9,498 nucleotides of DNA, taken from NCBI GenBank assembly GCA_031273735.1, contig JAISRI010000098.1, forward strand, positions 1 to 9,498. The letters run 5' to 3'. The stretch comes from Helicobacteraceae bacterium. GTDB lineage: Bacteria; Campylobacterota; Campylobacteria; Campylobacterales; SZUA-545. Both the position numbers and the translations under genes were made by a program. The notes below the pieces were generated by a model. The model saw only the letters and a program-made list of their open reading frames with translations. It had not been told where the DNA came from and did not search any database. Positions 6,940 to 9,498 of this stretch are shown here, one piece after another. Each line of letters begins with the position of its first letter. The stretch's first letter is position 1.

Positions 6940-8466
6940 TTGGCAAACAACAAACTAGCGTCTAAGGCAAGGGTCGCTTACTTAGCTTCCGCGCCCGACA
7001 AATGTTGGACGCTATTAGGCGACGAGGTCAGGCAAGACGATCTGGTGGAGCTTGAAAATCCGGGATGTACGGTAGTTGCGTTCCCGGATAAAGAGCTTAT
7101 TTTCCACCAGTTCGACGTTGCTCGAGATATGACGAACGAGCAACTCGCCGAGAATGTCGAGATCAAAGTGTTCCAAGACGCGGGGTTAAACCCGATGTTG
7201 GAATACAAGACCTCTTTTACAAAAAGGATCAGTCGGCAGGACGAACGACAATGGACGATAGGAGCTATAGCGGCTTCGTTTGGCGCGCTAGAAGGCGCGA
7301 CGAACTCGCTTCTTTCTTACGCTCCGTATATCGATTCGGTGGTTCCTACCAGCACTCTTCCTTACGCGCTTTACAACGCCAACATTTTGGAACCGAAGCG
7401 CGACGTTTTCATCTACTTCCAAAAAGATTCTCTCGTTATCTCGATTTTTGAAGGCGGCGAATACGTCTATGGCAAAAGTCAGGATCATGGCATCAAGAAG
7501 CTGATGGATTCCTACTCGCAGTTAAGCCATGCGCGAATGGAGTACGAAGACTTTGTCTCAATGCTCACAAGCGCTTCGGCAAGCGAGAATAAAGAGCAAA
7601 ATCTTAGCGCGTTGGCGGATTTGCGCGAGGCTATTTCAAACGCGCTTTTCGGCGTTAAAAACATCTTGCTCTACGCGGGCAGAATCGCCGGCGTAACCAA
7701 TCTCGATCGCGTCTTTATCGGTACGAGCGAAGGGACTGTGCCGGGTCTTGAGGATTTGGCGCAGGAGCTTTTGGAGATTGAAGGACATGAGTTTGTCTTC
7801 TATACGCCCTTCTTCGCAAAAAGCGATCAATACGTCGATCAGATGGCGATACTTACGCTTCTTGAAGCGGATAACATCGTCAATAACCTTAACGCGAACC
7901 CTTTTAACTGCACGGTAAAAAGCCGACCGGGTTCGCTTTTATCGAGACCGGGCGGGAAAGCGGTCGCTTGGATCGCGGCGTCTTTGGTCGTTGCGCTTGC
8001 TTGGCCTCTATACTACGGCGGACTTGCCGCTTGGTTTATGTATAGGGACAATGCTCAGATATCGGAGTTGCAACAGACGCGGGACACCCTTGAGCGTTTA
8101 AAGAGCGAGCGAGCGATGCTTATCGAACAACGTAGCACGTTGCAAACGCGACAACAAGTCGAACAAACCAAACTAAACGATGCGCAAGGGTTGCTTGCTA
8201 AAGTTCACGAGATGCGCGTTGTGTTACAGCCCGCGGCGACCGGTTTGGCCGACTTGTTTGAACGGCTAACGGAATTCAGCGTGCGTCTTGTATCGATAGA
8301 AATGAAAGGACGCGGCGCCGCGGCTCAGATTAGAGCGGGGCGCGACACCCAAATTACCAAATTGCTCGAACGGTTAGCCGAAGACAACTATCAACCCGAG
8401 TTGAATAAAATTGTCAAAGGCGAAGACGGCGCGTTTACCGCCGAGCTGAAAGTGAGGTTGCCATGA
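6940..8466 (+). CDS. MshI-like protein: degenerate PilM domain fused to a PilN domain
   Basis: 508 residues, TTG start with a strong Shine-Dalgarno. Residues about 10-300 look like a PilM/GspL-type cytoplasmic actin-fold domain: FIGTSEGTVPGLEDLAQELL at 259-278 resembles the second phosphate/adenosine loop of PilM, but the canonical GIDIG loop at the N-terminus is absent (RVAYLASAPDKCWTL instead). NNLNANPFN follows, then a positively charged stretch and one membrane segment at about 341-368. A coiled coil rich in Gln, Glu and Arg runs to about 430, then a small alpha/beta domain as in PilN. This combination is what MshI of the MSHA pilus shows, and separately PilM plus PilN in type IV pili. 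Expected role: inner-membrane platform linking cytoplasmic ATPases to the periplasmic PilO/PilP partners. The two next genes fit that. Whether the system makes a pilus, secretes, or takes up DNA is open. Confidence 0.68.
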   Translation: MANNKLASKARVAYLASAPDKCWTLLGDEVRQDDLVELENPGCTVVAFPDKELIFHQFDVARDMTNEQLAENVEIKVFQDAGLNPMLEYKTSFTKRISRQDERQWTIGAIAASFGALEGATNSLLSYAPYIDSVVPTSTLPYALYNANILEPKRDVFIYFQKDSLVISIFEGGEYVYGKSQDHGIKKLMDSYSQLSHARMEYEDFVSMLTSASASENKEQNLSALADLREAISNALFGVKNILLYAGRIAGVTNLDRVFIGTSEGTVPGLEDLAQELLEIEGHEFVFYTPFFAKSDQYVDQMAILTLLEADNIVNNLNANPFNCTVKSRPGSLLSRPGGKAVAWIAASLVVALAWPLYYGGLAAWFMYRDNAQISELQQTRDTLERLKSERAMLIEQRSTLQTRQQVEQTKLNDAQGLLAKVHEMRVVLQPAATGLADLFERLTEFSVRLVSIEMKGRGAAAQIRAGRDTQITKLLERLAEDNYQPELNKIVKGEDGAFTAELKVRLP

Positions 8467-9110
8467 GCGCCAAAAAAGAAGGACTAGGAGCCACGTTTGA
8501 CTCTTTAGTTACGCGATTAGACGATTGGCTGAAGGCTCGCAAGTCAAACGAGATTTATCTTATCGCCCTTGCGATTCCCGCGTTGCTTTTAGTGGGCGAT
8601 TGGAAGTTTGTCGTTCCAAAGGTCGAGAAGGTAAGCGCGGAAAAGCGGGCGACTTACGAGATAAATTATAAAGAGATCGAAGACTTCAAGCAGAGCGGCG
8701 GATTGCAAGAAGTCGAACGATTGCGCGTCGAGACGCAATTATTACAAGACAACATTGATCGCGTTGTGGCGACCGAGGCTTATATCCAGTCGAAATTAAC
8801 CGAGATCGAACACCTCTTCTTTTCGAAGACAGAGTGGGCGAATCATCTAGACTTTGTTACCCAAAAAGCTACGGATTACCACGTCTCGATTCTCGTTCAG
8901 GAGAACGTAGTCGCAGCGGAGAAACCCGGCTTCAATCCCGTTATGTCGGTCGATCTTGACGGACGCGGCGGTTTTACCTCCGTGCTTCGCTATCTATTTT
9001 TGGTCGAGGCAAGCGAAAAGATTACGCCAATTGAGTCGTTGTCGCTTAAAATCGACGAGGAAAATCGCGTGGCGTTTAAGGCTAAAAGCGTGCTTTGGGG
9101 GGTAAGATGA
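8463..9110 (+). CDS. PilO/MshJ-like inner-membrane pilus assembly protein
   Basis: 215 residues, close to the usual PilO/MshJ length. A short cytoplasmic N-terminus with LDDWLKARKSNE precedes one membrane helix at about 31-46 (IYLIALAIPALLLVG). A coiled coil at about 55-115 contains LQEVERLRVETQLLQDNID. The C-terminal part, about 120-215, is compatible with the ferredoxin-like domain of PilO, with SVDLDGRGGFTSVLRYLFLVE resembling the family's dimerisation helix region. PilO pairs with PilN through the coiled coils and contacts PilP. Its start overlaps the preceding stop as ATGA, and its own stop overlaps the next start likewise, implying stoichiometric coupled synthesis. Assignment rests on topology, size and neighbours more than on sequence motifs. 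Confidence 0.65.
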   Translation: MSAKKEGLGATFDSLVTRLDDWLKARKSNEIYLIALAIPALLLVGDWKFVVPKVEKVSAEKRATYEINYKEIEDFKQSGGLQEVERLRVETQLLQDNIDRVVATEAYIQSKLTEIEHLFFSKTEWANHLDFVTQKATDYHVSILVQENVVAAEKPGFNPVMSVDLDGRGGFTSVLRYLFLVEASEKITPIESLSLKIDEENRVAFKAKSVLWGVR

Positions 9111-9498
9111 AAAAGATCGTTCTGCTAGTTTTAGGCGCTTCGTTGGCTTTTGCCGATGTGCAACCCAATCAAAAGGATATTGAGGTCGTCGAATCGTTGC
9201 TAATAGAGATCAAGGAAGCGAATCGCCCCGAGTTGCCATTCTTTCGCAATCCGTTTTTCTATCCGCCAAGACTCGACGAGGGAGGCGCTCCCGTTGTGGC
9301 GGTAGCGGCGCCCAAAGAGCCGAAATTGCAGTCGGTTATCGGCGCTAGGGCGTTGATTAACGGCGAGTGGAAGAAGGCGGGAGAAACGACCGTTGGCGGT
9401 TGGAGGATTCAAAGAGTGTTGGTTGATTCTGTGATCTTAATCAACGGCAAAGCAAGAAAGGCGCTATCGCTAAACGACGGCGCGCAGAAAAACAAATA
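9107..9498 (+). CDS. PilP/MshK/GspB-like periplasmic protein, ends at window edge
   Basis: 130 codons are visible and the window ends in TA, so a stop (TAA or TAG) may be the very next base, but this cannot be confirmed. MKKIVLLVLGASLAFA is a clear signal peptide with an AFA cleavage site at 16, so the protein is secreted to the periplasm. FFRNPFFYPP near residue 46 recalls the R-D-P-F motif of PilP. A low-complexity Ala/Pro/Val linker follows. Then ALINGEWKKAGETTVGGWRI and VLVDSVILINGKARKALSLN resemble the small beta domain of MshK/GspB/GspC-type proteins that contacts the secretin. It is the third gene of the PilMN-PilO-PilP order, joined to the preceding gene by ATGA. It would connect the inner-membrane complex to a secretin (MshL/PilQ-like), expected immediately downstream. 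Confidence 0.62.
   Translation, partial: MKKIVLLVLGASLAFADVQPNQKDIEVVESLLIEIKEANRPELPFFRNPFFYPPRLDEGGAPVVAVAAPKEPKLQSVIGARALINGEWKKAGETTVGGWRIQRVLVDSVILINGKARKALSLNDGAQKNK

Overview
The window looks like chromosomal DNA from a member of the Campylobacterota (Epsilonproteobacteria). The evidence is protein-level resemblance recalled from known families: HslV starts MFEATTI as in Helicobacter and Campylobacter, Era has the short KAGFVALIG N-terminus of that group, and a Csd6/Pgp2-type L,D-carboxypeptidase with a C-terminal NTF2-like domain follows. Base composition is roughly balanced, GCG is very common for Ala, and the palindrome CGATCG is strikingly frequent. This is unlike the AT-rich Campylobacter and Helicobacter genomes, so a less-studied environmental or host-associated lineage is likely. 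The genus cannot be named from the sequence.

Left part (1-2614, minus strand): two tandem paralogous genes for membrane-anchored, DUF945/YdgA-like proteins. The distal one runs off the left edge. Both coding sequence and upstream leader are duplicated. Function is unknown.

Divergent intergenic region (2615-2746): holds the leader of the DUF945 pair, a small inverted repeat, and an extended -10 promoter (TGA-TAAAAT) for the rightward operon.

Right part (2747-9498, plus strand): one compact, probably single operon, rplI - hslV - hslU - era - csd6-like - three pilus/secretion inner-membrane genes. Gaps are 2 to 28 bp. hslU/era overlap by 26 bp, and era/csd6, 6th/7th and 7th/8th genes overlap by 4 bp (ATGA). 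The first four genes are housekeeping: ribosomal protein L9, the HslVU protease-unfoldase and the Era GTPase. csd6-like encodes a periplasmic peptidoglycan-trimming enzyme. The last three encode a PilM-PilN fusion (MshI-like), a PilO/MshJ-like protein and a PilP/MshK-like periplasmic protein. This is the usual inner-membrane alignment set upstream of a secretin, which would lie just past the right edge. The layout joins translation/proteostasis genes to cell-wall remodelling and then to envelope-spanning machine assembly.

No RNA genes, insertion sequences, CRISPR arrays or phage genes were seen, and no stretch over 300 bases lacks a gene. I did not find a clearly new system. The most interesting items are the duplicated DUF945 locus with its conserved leader, the CGATCG excess, and the degenerate actin-like fusion protein in the pilus cluster.
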